From Rhodocyclaceae bacterium (GTDB lineage: Bacteria > Pseudomonadota > Gammaproteobacteria > Burkholderiales > Rhodocyclaceae): 64,000 nucleotides of DNA. The stretch's first letter is position 1; every line of letters begins with the position of its first letter. Of this stretch, positions 20,124-30,284 are shown piece by piece. The stretch lies in assembly GCA_016791115.1 (NCBI GenBank), contig JAEUNL010000073.1, positions 1-64,000 of the forward strand. The letters are read 5' to 3'. The notes beneath the pieces were generated by a model, which saw nothing but the letters and a program-made list of their open reading frames with translations, was not told where the DNA came from and searched no databases. A program made the position numbers and the translations under genes.

Positions 20124-21107
20124 TCATCGATTGACGTCCACCACCAATCGCCCGCGAACTTTTCCGGCAACGATGTCCTGCGCGGCAGATATCGTTTCGG
20201 CAAGGGCGATCTCGTTCGTCATGGCGTTCAGCTTCGCGGCATCCAAATCGCGCGCAAGCCGCTGCCACGCCTTCTCGCGACGCGCGCGGGGAATGGTGAC
20301 GCTGTTTACCCCGTACAGGCAGACGCCGCGCAGGATGAACGGTGCCACGGTCGCCGGGAAATCCATGCCCTGCGCCAGCCCGCAGGCTGCGACCGCCCCT
20401 TCAGCCCGGGCGGTCGCACAGGCATTGACCAAGGTGTGGCTGCCGACCGAGTCGACGACACCTGCCCAGCGTTCCCGGCCCAGCGGCTTGCCCGGCGTGG
20501 AGAGTTCGACCCGGTCGATGACGCTCGTCGCGCCGAGCGACTTGAGGTAGTCGGATTCGCTCAGGCGCCCGGTCGATGCAACCACCGTGTAACCCAGCCG
20601 GGCAAGCAATGCAATCGCCACCGAGCCGACACCACCGGCAGCACCTGTCACCAGCACCTCGCCGTCCGCCGGCTTCAGGCCGTGGCGCTCCAGCGCCAGC
20701 ACGCAGAGCATTGCCGTATAACCTGCCGTGCCGATCGCTGCCGCCTGGCGCGTGGAGAATACCGCGGGCAGCCCGACCAGCCAGTCCCCTTTCACCCGGG
20801 CACGCTGCGCAAGGCCCCCCCAGTGCGATTCACCAACGCCCCAGCCGTTCAGGATCACCTTGTCGCCGGGTTTCCAGTCCGGATGTGAACTCGAATCGAC
20901 GGTGCCGGCGAAATCAATGCCGGGCACCATCGGCCAGTTGCGCACGATCGGCGCCTTGCCCGTGATGGCCAGCCCATCCTTGTAGTTGATCGTCGAATAG
21001 TCGACGCGTACCGTGACGTCCCCTTCTGGAAGCTGCGCTTCATCGATCTCCGCTACGCGGGCGCTGGTACCTTCTGTGTCCTTTTCGAGCAGAACTGCCT
21101 TGAACAT
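20124..21107 (-). CDS. acuI: AcuI-like acrylyl-CoA reductase (MDR family)
   Basis: The 327-residue NADPH-dependent medium-chain reductase matches the YhdH/AcuI subfamily: [10 protein letters not shown], the PGIDFAG loop, [11 protein letters not shown], and the nucleotide-binding [12 protein letters not shown]. AcuI reduces acryloyl-CoA to propionyl-CoA, detoxifying acrylate in 3-hydroxypropionate or DMSP metabolism. The adjacent AcuR-like TetR regulator 17 bases upstream supports this subfamily. A general quinone-oxidoreductase role cannot be excluded. Confidence 0.85.
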   Translation of the reverse strand: MFKAVLLEKDTEGTSARVAEIDEAQLPEGDVTVRVDYSTINYKDGLAITGKAPIVRNWPMVPGIDFAGTVDSSSHPDWKPGDKVILNGWGVGESHWGGLAQRARVKGDWLVGLPAVFSTRQAAAIGTAGYTAMLCVLALERHGLKPADGEVLVTGAAGGVGSVAIALLARLGYTVVASTGRLSESDYLKSLGATSVIDRVELSTPGKPLGRERWAGVVDSVGSHTLVNACATARAEGAVAACGLAQGMDFPATVAPFILRGVCLYGVNSVTIPRARREKAWQRLARDLDAAKLNAMTNEIALAETISAAQDIVAGKVRGRLVVDVNR

Positions 21108-21124
21108 TGTCGTCTCCTTGCGAT

Positions 21125-21796
21125 TCAGGCCCGGCGCAACTGCGCCAGATAGAATTCCATGAACAACTCCAGGGGTCGGCAGCTTCGTTCGAGCCGCGCG
21201 CGCATGACCGCCCCTTCCCAGCCGATCCAGAACAGCTCGGCAAGGCGCTTCGGCTCCGCATTCCCGGCAATCTCGCCCCTAACCTGGGCAGTCCGAAGAC
21301 AGGCGGCAACGATGCGCTGCCAATCTTTCAGCACCGCGGTAAGCCGTGCAGCAAACATCTCGTGCGCGCAACCGAACTCCTGCCCGAGGTTGCCGATCAG
21401 ACAGCCGCGACGGTACGCATACTTGCGCATGCCGCGCCGTGCCTCGACAAGAAAGGCGCCAAAGCGCTCGAACGGCGAAATGGCTTCATCGCCAAAAATC
21501 CGGCCCAGCTTCTCGTCGTAGTACTGCGCGTAGGCGTCGATCACCGCAAGGCCGAACTCCTCCTTGCTGGCAAAGTAGTGATAGAAAGACCCTTTGGGGA
21601 CACCAGCCTCTCGCAACACAGCCTCGATTCCGGTGCTCGCGAAGCCTTGCTCGGTGAGGATCTCCATGCCTTTCTGGACGAGTTCCGCACGCGTCGGGGT
21701 CCGTCCTGCCGGCCGCCCCCTGCGCGACTTCGCGCCGCCGTCGCCCGAAGCGTCGCCCGTCGACGCCATCCTGACATGCCTGCCCGCTGCGTTCAT
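21125..21796 (-). CDS. acuR: TetR-family regulator, AcuR-like
   Basis: A 223-residue repressor with an N-terminal helix-turn-helix ([28 protein letters not shown]) typical of the AcuR/NemR group, and the conserved [12 protein letters not shown] in the ligand domain. AcuR represses acuI and is released by acrylate in Rhodobacter. ATG 21796 would leave almost no leader after the predicted promoter. The ATG at 21769, preceded by TCAGG, is an attractive alternative giving a 214-residue protein starting MASTGDASG. It is probably autoregulated through the palindrome in its promoter. Confidence 0.85.
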   Translation of the reverse strand: MNAAGRHVRMASTGDASGDGGAKSRRGRPAGRTPTRAELVQKGMEILTEQGFASTGIEAVLREAGVPKGSFYHYFASKEEFGLAVIDAYAQYYDEKLGRIFGDEAISPFERFGAFLVEARRGMRKYAYRRGCLIGNLGQEFGCAHEMFAARLTAVLKDWQRIVAACLRTAQVRGEIAGNAEPKRLAELFWIGWEGAVMRARLERSCRPLELFMEFYLAQLRRA

Positions 21797-21804
21797 TTGG
21801 TGAA

Positions 21805-21833
21805 TTATTAGACTGATCGTCTACAGAATGCAA
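21805..21833 (-). promoter_or_regulatory. acuRI promoter with embedded palindromic operator
   Basis: On the minus strand, TTGCAT (-35, 21828-21833) and TAATAA (-10, 21805-21810) are 17 bases apart. The perfect inverted repeat TAGAC-N5-GTCTA (21809-21823) occupies the spacer, an ideal position for a TetR repressor to block RNA polymerase. Confidence 0.6.
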
Positions 21834-21865
21834 GCCGACGGCCGACCGGAATTTCCCGGCCCGCC

Positions 21866-21871
21866 TATAAT
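21866..21871 (+). promoter_or_regulatory. -10 element for the moxR-vwa operon
   Basis: A perfect TATAAT lies 32 bases before the MoxR ATG. No good -35 is present at the expected distance, so an activator or an alternative -35 may be used. Confidence 0.4.
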
Positions 21872-21903
21872 CTCCATTCAGCCCACCTCCGAGGGACTCC
21901 ACG

Positions 21904-22746
<843 letters not shown>

Positions 22747-22748
22747 GC

Positions 22749-23927
22749 ATGCTGATCGAGTTCTTCCTGCATCTCAAATCGCGCAAACTGCCGGTTTCGA
22801 CACGGGAATACCTTGATCTGCTTGCCGCGATGCAGGCGCGCGTGGCCTCGCACAGCATCGACGATTTCTACTTTCTGTCGCGCGCACTGCTAGTCAAGGA
22901 CGAGGCGAACTACGACAAGTTCGACCGTGCCTTTGGCGAGTACTTCAAGGGCGTCGAGCGCCTGCCTGGCCTCGAGGCCGAGATTCCCGAGGAATGGCTC
23001 AGGCTGTTGACCAGGAAACACCTGACCCCGGAAGAAAAAGCGAAGCTCGAAAAGCTGGGCTGGGACAAGCTGATGGAGGCGTTTCGCAAGCGTCTCGCCG
23101 AGCAGAAGGAACGGCACGCAGGCGGCAGCAAGTGGATCGGCACGGGCGGCAGCTCGCCTTTCGGCAACGGCGGGTACCACCCGGAAGGCATGCGGGTCGG
23201 CGGCGACTCCTCGGGCAATCGCACGGCAATCAAGGTGTGGGAACAACGCGAATTCCGCAACCTCGACGATTCACTGGAACTGGGCACACGCAACATGAAG
23301 GTTGCCTTGCGCCGGCTGCGTCGCTTTGCGCGTGAAGGCGCGGCGGATGAACTCGATCTCGACGGTACCATCAGCGCCACCGCGCGCAATGCGGGCTGGC
23401 TCGACCTGATGATGCGGCCGGAGCGGCATAACGCCGTCAAGGTGCTGCTGTTCTTCGATGTCGGCGGCTCGATGGAAGATCACGTCAAGGTGTGCGAGGA
23501 ACTGTTCTCGGCGTGCCGCGCCGAATTCAAGCACCTTGAATACTTCTATTTCCACAACTGTGTCTATGACGCGGTCTGGAAGGACAACCGCCGGCGCTGG
23601 AATGAGCGCATTGCCACCGCGGAACTGATGCACAGGTACGGCCCCGACTTTCGCCTGATCCTGGTGGGCGACGCGACGATGAGTCCATACGAGTTACTGC
23701 AACCGGGCGGCAGCGTCGAGTACATGAACGAAGAAGCCGGCGCGGTATGGATGCGTCGCCTGCTCGACACCTGGCCTTCGGCCTGCTGGCTCAATCCGGA
23801 GCCAGAGCGTTACTGGGGCTATAGGCAGTCGATTGCAATGCTGCGCGAGATCATGGGGGAGCGCATGTTTCCGCTCACGCTCGACGGTCTCACGCGCGCC
23901 ATGGCTCATCTTTCCAGAAAGCACTGA
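22749..23927 (+). CDS. VWA domain protein, CoxE-like
   Basis: A 392-residue protein with a charged helical N-terminal half and a C-terminal von Willebrand A domain. The MIDAS metal site reads DVGGSM (237-242), so the first serine of the canonical DxSxS is a glycine; only the second serine remains. The glycine-rich stretch GTGGSSPFGNGGYHPEG (131-147) is probably a flexible linker. It is co-transcribed with the MoxR ATPase and presumably recruits a substrate enzyme to it. Confidence 0.9.
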   Translation: MLIEFFLHLKSRKLPVSTREYLDLLAAMQARVASHSIDDFYFLSRALLVKDEANYDKFDRAFGEYFKGVERLPGLEAEIPEEWLRLLTRKHLTPEEKAKLEKLGWDKLMEAFRKRLAEQKERHAGGSKWIGTGGSSPFGNGGYHPEGMRVGGDSSGNRTAIKVWEQREFRNLDDSLELGTRNMKVALRRLRRFAREGAADELDLDGTISATARNAGWLDLMMRPERHNAVKVLLFFDVGGSMEDHVKVCEELFSACRAEFKHLEYFYFHNCVYDAVWKDNRRRWNERIATAELMHRYGPDFRLILVGDATMSPYELLQPGGSVEYMNEEAGAVWMRRLLDTWPSACWLNPEPERYWGYRQSIAMLREIMGERMFPLTLDGLTRAMAHLSRKH

Positions 23928-23931
23928 TCCG

Positions 23932-25644
23932 CTACTCGACCGCGTCGACAGCATGCGCCATCAGTCGCATGTAGCGATCACGGTAGTCGGCCCGATCGTG
24001 TGTGCTGCGAAACAGGTTGCAGTCGTTGTTCCTGCAATACCATCCATCGGTCAGATAGTTCATCACCAGCGACGGTATGTCGTAGTGGTGGATGTTGCGG
24101 TATCGCACCGGCTTGCCGTTCTCGACGACCAGGATTCGGTTGTACGAGGTACTGTCCTCGATGTTCGCCATGTAGCCGAGTTTCTTGTAGGTTCCTGTTC
24201 CATCTTCGAGCGGCGGCAGGTGGTCGCTGACGATCACGATCAGGCTCTTCGGGTCGAGTTCGATCAGCTTTCTCACGTAGTCGGCAATCGCCCTGGTGCG
24301 GTAGTAGTGCTGGTTGGCAGCCAGGCGCAACTGATCGTCCTTGTGGCGCGATTCCATGGTCAGCACCGGTGGCCGCAGCTTCGGATCCATCGCATGCGGG
24401 AAATGGCCGTACATCGACAACACGTAGTTGAACAGTGGCTGGTCCGGGTTGACGCGCACCTGCTCGGCAACGAAGTCATGATTCTGGTCGAACAGGTCGC
24501 CGTCGAAGAGGTATTGCTCGCCGGCCGGTACCTCGGCCGCCGAGAGGTAAGTGCTGCGCTGTCGCGCGTACTCGGCAGGAAAGAACGCCTCGCCGAAGCC
24601 GATGCCGGTGTAGGCTTTGATGGCGTTGAAGAAGTTCGGCTTGTAGGCATTGCTCGCAAGCGTACGGTAGCCAGCCTGCATCAGGATACCGGGCAGGCAG
24701 AAGGCTGGCGCCCCGGTAAATGCATTGAACTCGATGCTCGACAGGGCGCGGAACGCAGGCACGCCGCACAGCACCTCGAATTCGGCCTGCGCCGTGCCGC
24801 CGCCGAACACCGGTGACAGCGAATAACCAGCGTTCCGGCCGAACCGCGCAACGTAGTCCGGGTGACGTGGATCCTTCGAGTAGCGAACGCCCTTGAAGAG
24901 TGTCGGGTCGATGAAGCTTTCCATCACCACCAGGTGGACATGGCGGTTGGCGCCATGGTCGCGCAATGCGGCTGCAAGTTTCGTCGCCTCTCCGGTATAT
25001 GCGGCACGGTCGCGGAAGCTGGCGGACTGTTCGAGCGCAAGACGGCGCTGCGCTTCGAAATAGAACAGCATCGCAAAGCGTCCGTTGTTCTCGACGCTGA
25101 GTTCGTCCGACCACACGACAACGTCGGTGCCGATCTCGTCGAAGATGTTGACGAACCGCTCAGCCCCCAGATGCGTGCTGGCCCCGAGGAACACCGCAGG
25201 CACGCAGCCGATCAACGCTCGACGGTACTTGCGCCAGTCCGTGCGCACCAGCACGAGCAACATGGGCAGTCCGAGAGCCGACAGCAGCCCGGTCTTGTGC
25301 GGCAAGGGCAACACCTGCAGCAACTCGGGAAGCTCGCTGAAATTGACGATGCGGAACACCGCGCCATAAGCGAGAAAGAAACCGTCGTAGAGCCCATACA
25401 GCGTCACGATGGGCAGCCCGGCGACCCATGGTGTCCATTGATCCCGGCGCTGGATCGCGTTCAGCAGCCAGTACAGGTACAGTACCAGCGGCCCCTCGAA
25501 GGGAACATGGTAATAGAACGAACCGAGTCCGCCGAGGAACTGCAGGACCGTCGTCCACACGAGGAGCACGAGCAGGAAGGCAGTGTAGCGATTGATCAGC
25601 CAGGCACGGAAACGATCCGGCATCCGGGGAGCGCGATGTGTCAC
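23932..25644 (-). CDS. LTA synthase family membrane protein, sulfatase fold
   Basis: The 570-residue protein has about four to five N-terminal membrane helices (roughly residues 20-160) and a C-terminal alkaline-phosphatase/sulfatase domain. Metal and catalytic positions are visible: MES (E242), the nucleophile threonine in GGGTAQAE (T284), MYGHFPH, and SDHLPP (473-478). The LtaS/OpgB group transfers phosphoglycerol-type groups at the outer face of the membrane. Gram-negative members act on periplasmic glucans or unknown acceptors. The gene is convergent with the VWA gene (four-base gap). Acceptor unknown. Confidence 0.85.
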   Translation of the reverse strand: MTHRAPRMPDRFRAWLINRYTAFLLVLLVWTTVLQFLGGLGSFYYHVPFEGPLVLYLYWLLNAIQRRDQWTPWVAGLPIVTLYGLYDGFFLAYGAVFRIVNFSELPELLQVLPLPHKTGLLSALGLPMLLVLVRTDWRKYRRALIGCVPAVFLGASTHLGAERFVNIFDEIGTDVVVWSDELSVENNGRFAMLFYFEAQRRLALEQSASFRDRAAYTGEATKLAAALRDHGANRHVHLVVMESFIDPTLFKGVRYSKDPRHPDYVARFGRNAGYSLSPVFGGGTAQAEFEVLCGVPAFRALSSIEFNAFTGAPAFCLPGILMQAGYRTLASNAYKPNFFNAIKAYTGIGFGEAFFPAEYARQRSTYLSAAEVPAGEQYLFDGDLFDQNHDFVAEQVRVNPDQPLFNYVLSMYGHFPHAMDPKLRPPVLTMESRHKDDQLRLAANQHYYRTRAIADYVRKLIELDPKSLIVIVSDHLPPLEDGTGTYKKLGYMANIEDSTSYNRILVVENGKPVRYRNIHHYDIPSLVMNYLTDGWYCRNNDCNLFRSTHDRADYRDRYMRLMAHAVDAVE

Positions 25645-25790
25645 GACTGCTGTCTCGACGTGGCAAAACGTGGCGAGACGCGCCGTGGCCCGCGGTCCCG
25701 ATCCATCACGATGTCATCGACCTGCGCCGGGATGGTCCACGTATCCGAAACAGCGCTCTGAAACCGCGCGATCTGGTGCCAAGGTACGAT

Positions 25791-26582
25791 TCATGGCCGT
25801 GGCGCCCAAGCGGAGAGGAATTCCCGCCAGTGAGGGGAACCGATCGCGCCAAGACTCTCGCGAACCAGACGGCACTCCGCTTCAAAGCCATCCGCGGTCA
25901 ACTGCCCCCTCATCTGCTGGAAACGGCAGAAGACAAGGTAGGTGTTCACGACATCGGTTTCGCAGTAATCGCGAATCTCGCCGATCCGTCCTTCCTGATA
26001 GGCCTGCCACACGGCGCCACCGTCCATGCCGAGCTTGCCCGGAAAACCCATCAGTTTCGCCAACTGATCGAGCGGAGCCGCGCCACGCGGCTGGTACATC
26101 GCGAGGAGGTCCATCAGATCGAGATGGCGCATGTGGTAACGACCGATATAGTTGTTCCACTTGAAATCGCGCGAGTCGGCGTAGTCGCCCTCGCCCATGT
26201 CCCAGTAGCGCGGCGCAGTCACGCCATGGATCAGACCACGGTAGTGAAGCACCGGCAGGTCGAAGCCGCCACCGTTCCAGGACACAATCTGCGGCGTGAA
26301 CTTTTCGATGCCGTCGAAGAAGCGCTGGATGATCTCGCCCTCGCTTGAGACGGGCTCGGCAAGCGACCAGACACGAATCTGCTTGTCGTCGCGCATGACG
26401 CAAGAGATGACGACGACGCGTTGCAGATGTAGGGGGAGGAAATCACCGCCCGTCTGTGCGCGACGCTTCTGGAACGCGAACTCCGCCACCTCATAGTCGG
26501 ACAGTACGGAGCCGAGATCATATAGATCGCGAATCCCCGCAACATCGGGAATCGTCTCGATGTCGAAGACCAGTGTCGGCAT
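25791..26582 (-). CDS. 3'-5' exonuclease, DNA polymerase B exonuclease-like
   Basis: A 263-residue DEDD-type exonuclease of the predicted PolB-like group. Exo I is FDIETIP (D7, E9), Exo II is SWNGGGFDLPVL, and Exo III is YCETDVVNTY. The ATG at 26582 overlaps the ydbL stop by one base (TAATG) and places FDIET at the extreme N-terminus as in the family; the longer open frame upstream covers ydbL. It is a nuclease without a polymerase domain. Its place at the end of a lipid-transport operon is unexplained. Confidence 0.9.
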   Translation of the reverse strand: MPTLVFDIETIPDVAGIRDLYDLGSVLSDYEVAEFAFQKRRAQTGGDFLPLHLQRVVVISCVMRDDKQIRVWSLAEPVSSEGEIIQRFFDGIEKFTPQIVSWNGGGFDLPVLHYRGLIHGVTAPRYWDMGEGDYADSRDFKWNNYIGRYHMRHLDLMDLLAMYQPRGAAPLDQLAKLMGFPGKLGMDGGAVWQAYQEGRIGEIRDYCETDVVNTYLVFCRFQQMRGQLTADGFEAECRLVRESLGAIGSPHWREFLSAWAPRP

Positions 26583-27001
26583 TACTTCTGTACCCACTGC
26601 CCCGAGGCATTCTGCACGTACCATCCGGCTTGAGCCTTGTCGGCCCAGCGCTGGGCAAAAGTGTTGCGCACCTCGGCCTCCCATTCGGGATGGCCGTTTG
26701 CCCGCGCAATCTCGCGGTAAAGCCCAGCACGGTCGCTGTTCTCTGCCGCGACGAGACCGGTGACAGCTTGTCGCTGCGCCAGCGGGACGGCGTTGGCGTC
26801 GCGCATCGCGATCGAACCGTCGCGCGCGACCCCGACGGCCCCCGAGGCGTAATGCGGCGCAAGCTGGCTGTGTCGTGCCTGCATCGTGTTCTTGAGCGCA
26901 GAAATCGCGGGGGTATTGATCTCGAGATTGCCCTGGGCCGTCGCAACGATGGGGGTCAACAAGACAAGCAACACCAGAAGTTTGCGGATCACCGGAATCA
27001 T
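26582..27001 (-). CDS. ydbL: YdbL family (DUF1318) periplasmic protein
   Basis: A 139-residue protein with a signal peptide (residues 1-22, ending IVATA) and the DUF1318 domain, including LKNTMQARHSQL and QRWADKAQAGWYVQNASGQWVQK. In E. coli ydbL is the last gene of ydbH-ynbE-ydbL, which encodes an AsmA-like bridge for phospholipid transport to the outer membrane. Here the same order is kept, the start overlaps ynbE by four bases, and the exonuclease gene follows. Confidence 0.88.
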   Translation of the reverse strand: MIPVIRKLLVLLVLLTPIVATAQGNLEINTPAISALKNTMQARHSQLAPHYASGAVGVARDGSIAMRDANAVPLAQRQAVTGLVAAENSDRAGLYREIARANGHPEWEAEVRNTFAQRWADKAQAGWYVQNASGQWVQK

Positions 27002-27180
27002 TTCGCCTCCTTGTGCTGCTCATCGGCCGGCACCTTGGCGCCATTCTTGAGTTGCCATACCTCATCGATGATCCTGTCCGCCGCCTTTTCCGCCGCGGCG
27101 GCCGGGAAGTAGATATTGATCGTCACGCAGGCCGAAAGACCGAGCGCAGCAAGTACCGGACTCCATCGTTCAATTCGCAT
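26998..27180 (-). CDS. ynbE: YnbE-like outer-membrane lipoprotein
   Basis: A 60-residue protein starting MRIERWSPVL with lipobox LSAC (residues 15-18), so C18 would be lipidated, followed by VTINIYFPAAAAEKAADRI, the YnbE signature. In E. coli YnbE is the outer-membrane partner of YdbH. An in-frame ATG seven codons upstream (27201) is possible but would overlap the ydbH stop. The four-base overlap with ydbL shows coupling. Confidence 0.85.
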   Translation of the reverse strand: MRIERWSPVLAALGLSACVTINIYFPAAAAEKAADRIIDEVWQLKNGAKVPADEQHKEAK

Positions 27181-27197
27181 CCGCTTATCCCCCGTCG

Positions 27198-29237
27198 TCA
27201 TTTCACGACCGGCTTCATGTTGCCTTCGGTCACGCGTTTCAGGCGCGCGAGAAGCTCGTCCCAATCGACGCGGCGATTGTAGCCGATGACATTGATCGAA
27301 GGGATGCCGGCTCCCTTGACCATGACGTAACCGCTCGGCGCCGCCTCGACACCACCCATTTCGCATACCCCGTCGCGCAATCGGCAGCTCATTCCGAGCC
27401 TGCCGTAGGAGAACTCTTCGAACACACGCAACACGCTGCGCTGTATTGCCGTCGCTGCGCCGGCACCGCCCAGTGCGCCGATGTTCTGCACCGCGCGCTG
27501 GCTGATTCGCTTGCGGTAATCGCCAGGGCTGCTCGCGATGCGGGCATCGAAGCGTAGCGGATGCACACCGGCCAGCTCCAGCCCCGCGAGGGACCCATCG
27601 ATGCGCCCGGTGATGCTGCCGAACGAAAATGTCCGCGTCAGTGCATCAAGGTCGAGATTGCGCAACTCGACGTCGGCAAACAGGCGCGGAAGGCGCCCGA
27701 ACGGCTCGATCAGGCGGAGATCGGTGACCGAAGCGAAGCCGTCGAATACCTGCACCACTAACGCGCCATCCAGCGCAATCGTTGATCCGTCCTGATGGAT
27801 TCCCGGAATGGATGCGGAGAAAACGCCGGTCATGCGAGGCCACCCCAATGCCGCGGTCAGCCGTTCCATCGACACCGGCGTCACGGCAATCGCTGCACGC
27901 CAGTTCGTGCGCTCTGCCCCTCGGGTAAATCGGACATCCTCGAGCACGATCTCTCCGTCGAGAATCGGAATCCGCGCTTCGACCAATCGAATCGCTGATC
28001 CGCGAAGCTTCAGCGGCAGCGCAATCGGACCGAGCGGAAGCTTGCCCCAACTCGCGCGCGAGATGTCCACCTGCGCGTCGGTGCTTGCGTCTTCGCGCCA
28101 CGGAATACGCGCGTTGACGTCGTCGAGCGCGTACCGACCACCAGATTCACGGATCGAAACGCCGGCAAGCGACACCTCCGCGGAAACGAGGGCGTTGTTG
28201 CGCACCTCGCCCGCGGCAGCAAAGCGGCCGGACCAGTTCAGTTTGGGGCCGGCGATCGATTCCAGGAGCGGAGCCAGGAAGGCAGGGGCAAAACGATCGA
28301 GTTGCACCTCCCCCGTCGCGAAACTTGCGCTCCGGATCTTCTTGTCGTCAAGATCTGCAACACCTTTGATCGACAGGCGCCCGAATGAATCCGAGGCGAC
28401 CTCGAGTGTATCGAGGTCCAGTCGATCGCCATCGATCGTCCCGGCCGACGTCAGCGTCATGCCCGGCGAGGCGAGATAGATCGGGGCGAGGTAAAGTTCG
28501 CCCGCAGCCCATGACAACTCGTTTCGCCATTGCCATTGCTTTTCGCGGCCCCGCGCGACGAGCTTCAGATCGCCGGACAGCTTGTCGCCGGCATGCACAC
28601 CTTCGGTATCCGCAAAGCGCCCGTCGACAAACGAAACATCCAGTCGAACGTCGGTACCTTGCGGAGATTTCTCGGCTGTGACCTCGCCATTCAAGCGCCC
28701 GCCGATCTGCCAGTCCGCGAGCGCAGGCAGGAACTGCCGAACGGTCGCAAGATCGGCTCGCGTCAGCAAAAGGCGTACCGAGCGTGATTCGCGAGTTCGG
28801 CTGCTTGTGAGATGCCAGATCTCGCCCGGCGATGGCTCGACGGTCGCCTCGACCGTTCCTGATGCGGCCTGCCAGCGAATACGAATCGGCATGACGACTG
28901 CTCCGCCGCCTGCCACGACGCCAAGATCACCGCGCGCGCACTCGACGCCGCCACGGGCGATCTCGAAGGCGGCACACTGGACGGTCACATTTCGCCAGGA
29001 GGACTCGCCTAACGTGACGCGCGCCACCGACAACGTTGCCGAACGGCCCGCCAGATCGGGAATTGCAAGCCGGATTCCGTCGATCCTGAGGCCCGGCGCA
29101 TCGATCCCGTCCAAGGTCAGCAACAACGATCGTGCCTGCGCCGGCCATACTGCCGCGACGGAAGCGCCAGCGAACACCAAACAGGCGCAACACCAGATCA
29201 CGAAGATTCGGAACAGGCCCGTTGCGGATCGACGCAC
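27198..29237 (-). CDS. ydbH: YdbH-like AsmA-type intermembrane lipid transport protein
   Basis: From the GTG at 29237 the protein is 679 residues: one N-terminal membrane helix (FRIFVIWCCACLVFAG) and a long beta-rich repeat region ending in the dicarboxylate/AsmA-like C-terminal part (GSLAGLELAGVHPLRFDARI). YdbH, with YhdP and TamB, forms a periplasmic bridge moving phospholipid to the outer membrane. The frame is open up to an ATG at 29405, but that start would lie far inside cysM. The GTG avoids overlap, leaving 13 bases after the cysM stop. An ATG at 29321 is a second alternative. Confidence 0.82.
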   Translation of the reverse strand: MRRSATGLFRIFVIWCCACLVFAGASVAAVWPAQARSLLLTLDGIDAPGLRIDGIRLAIPDLAGRSATLSVARVTLGESSWRNVTVQCAAFEIARGGVECARGDLGVVAGGGAVVMPIRIRWQAASGTVEATVEPSPGEIWHLTSSRTRESRSVRLLLTRADLATVRQFLPALADWQIGGRLNGEVTAEKSPQGTDVRLDVSFVDGRFADTEGVHAGDKLSGDLKLVARGREKQWQWRNELSWAAGELYLAPIYLASPGMTLTSAGTIDGDRLDLDTLEVASDSFGRLSIKGVADLDDKKIRSASFATGEVQLDRFAPAFLAPLLESIAGPKLNWSGRFAAAGEVRNNALVSAEVSLAGVSIRESGGRYALDDVNARIPWREDASTDAQVDISRASWGKLPLGPIALPLKLRGSAIRLVEARIPILDGEIVLEDVRFTRGAERTNWRAAIAVTPVSMERLTAALGWPRMTGVFSASIPGIHQDGSTIALDGALVVQVFDGFASVTDLRLIEPFGRLPRLFADVELRNLDLDALTRTFSFGSITGRIDGSLAGLELAGVHPLRFDARIASSPGDYRKRISQRAVQNIGALGGAGAATAIQRSVLRVFEEFSYGRLGMSCRLRDGVCEMGGVEAAPSGYVMVKGAGIPSINVIGYNRRVDWDELLARLKRVTEGNMKPVVK

Positions 29238-29250
29238 AGGCCGATGCCGA

Positions 29251-30153
29251 TCAAGCCGGAAAAACGCCCGTCGAAAGATAGCGATCACCGCGATCGCAAA
29301 CGATGCTGACGACCACCGCATCGGTAAGCTGATTTGCCAGACGTAGCGCCACGTGCATCGCACCGCCCGACGATATCCCCGCGAAGATGCCCTCCTCTCG
29401 GGCAAGGCGCCGCGTCATGTCCTCGGCCTCGGCCTGGCTCACGTACTCAACGCGATCGACGTTCTGTGCATCGTAAATCCTGGGCAGGTAGGCTTCGGGC
29501 CATTTGCGGATGCCGGGTATCTGCGACCCATCCGACGGCTGACAGCCGACGATGCAGATGGCCGGATTTCGCTCCTTCAGGTAACGCGACGTGCCCATGA
29601 TGGTTCCTGTCGTGCCCATGGAACTGACGAAGTGGGTGACCGTGCCCTCTGTATCGCGCCAAATCTCCGGCCCGGTTCCTTCGTAGTGGGCAAGCGGATT
29701 GTCCGGATTCGCGAACTGATCGAGGATGACGCCCTTGCCCTCGGCACGCATGGCATCCGCGACGTCGCGCGCCATTTCCATTCCACCGCTTTGCGGGACC
29801 AGCACGAGTTCCGCGCCGAACGCTCGCATCGTCTGCCGACGCTCGATACTCTGGTTCTCCGGCATGATCAGGATCATGCGATAGCCACGCATCGCCGCCG
29901 CCATGGCAAGCGCGATCCCGGTGTTTCCGCTGGTCGCCTCGATCAGAGTGTCGCCGGGTTTGATGTCTCCACGCGCTTCGGCACGCACGATCATGGACAA
30001 GGCAGGACGGTCCTTGACGGACCCGGCAGGATTGTTGCCTTCAAGCTTGGCCAGGATGACATTGCCGCGCCCGTCGATTTCGGATCCGGGCAGGCGTTTC
30101 AGTCGGACCAGCGGCGTGCGGCCAACGAAATCTTCAAGAGTGGGATATTCCAT
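29251..30153 (-). CDS. cysM: Cysteine synthase B
   Basis: CysM makes cysteine from O-acetylserine and sulfide or thiosulfate with PLP. From ATG 30153 the length is 300 residues, typical of the family. The PLP lysine lies in NPAGSVKDRP (K47) and the phosphate-binding loop is SGNTG (75-79). The sequence SMGTTGTIMG near the substrate site is typical of CysM. The frame extends upstream to 30204, but MEYPTLEDFVGRTPLV is the normal N-terminus. It is upstream of ydbH, possibly in the same transcript. Confidence 0.94.
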   Translation of the reverse strand: MEYPTLEDFVGRTPLVRLKRLPGSEIDGRGNVILAKLEGNNPAGSVKDRPALSMIVRAEARGDIKPGDTLIEATSGNTGIALAMAAAMRGYRMILIMPENQSIERRQTMRAFGAELVLVPQSGGMEMARDVADAMRAEGKGVILDQFANPDNPLAHYEGTGPEIWRDTEGTVTHFVSSMGTTGTIMGTSRYLKERNPAICIVGCQPSDGSQIPGIRKWPEAYLPRIYDAQNVDRVEYVSQAEAEDMTRRLAREEGIFAGISSGGAMHVALRLANQLTDAVVVSIVCDRGDRYLSTGVFPA

Positions 30154-30284
30154 GATGCGCCGGCGCTTCGAAACGGGAGCATCCAATGATACATAAGAAC
30201 GCACGCCATTCCGGAAAGCGGAACCTGATCATCTGAAGACGCCGCTCGGCAGGATGGAGGTGGAAGACGCGCCGAGAGTCCGAT

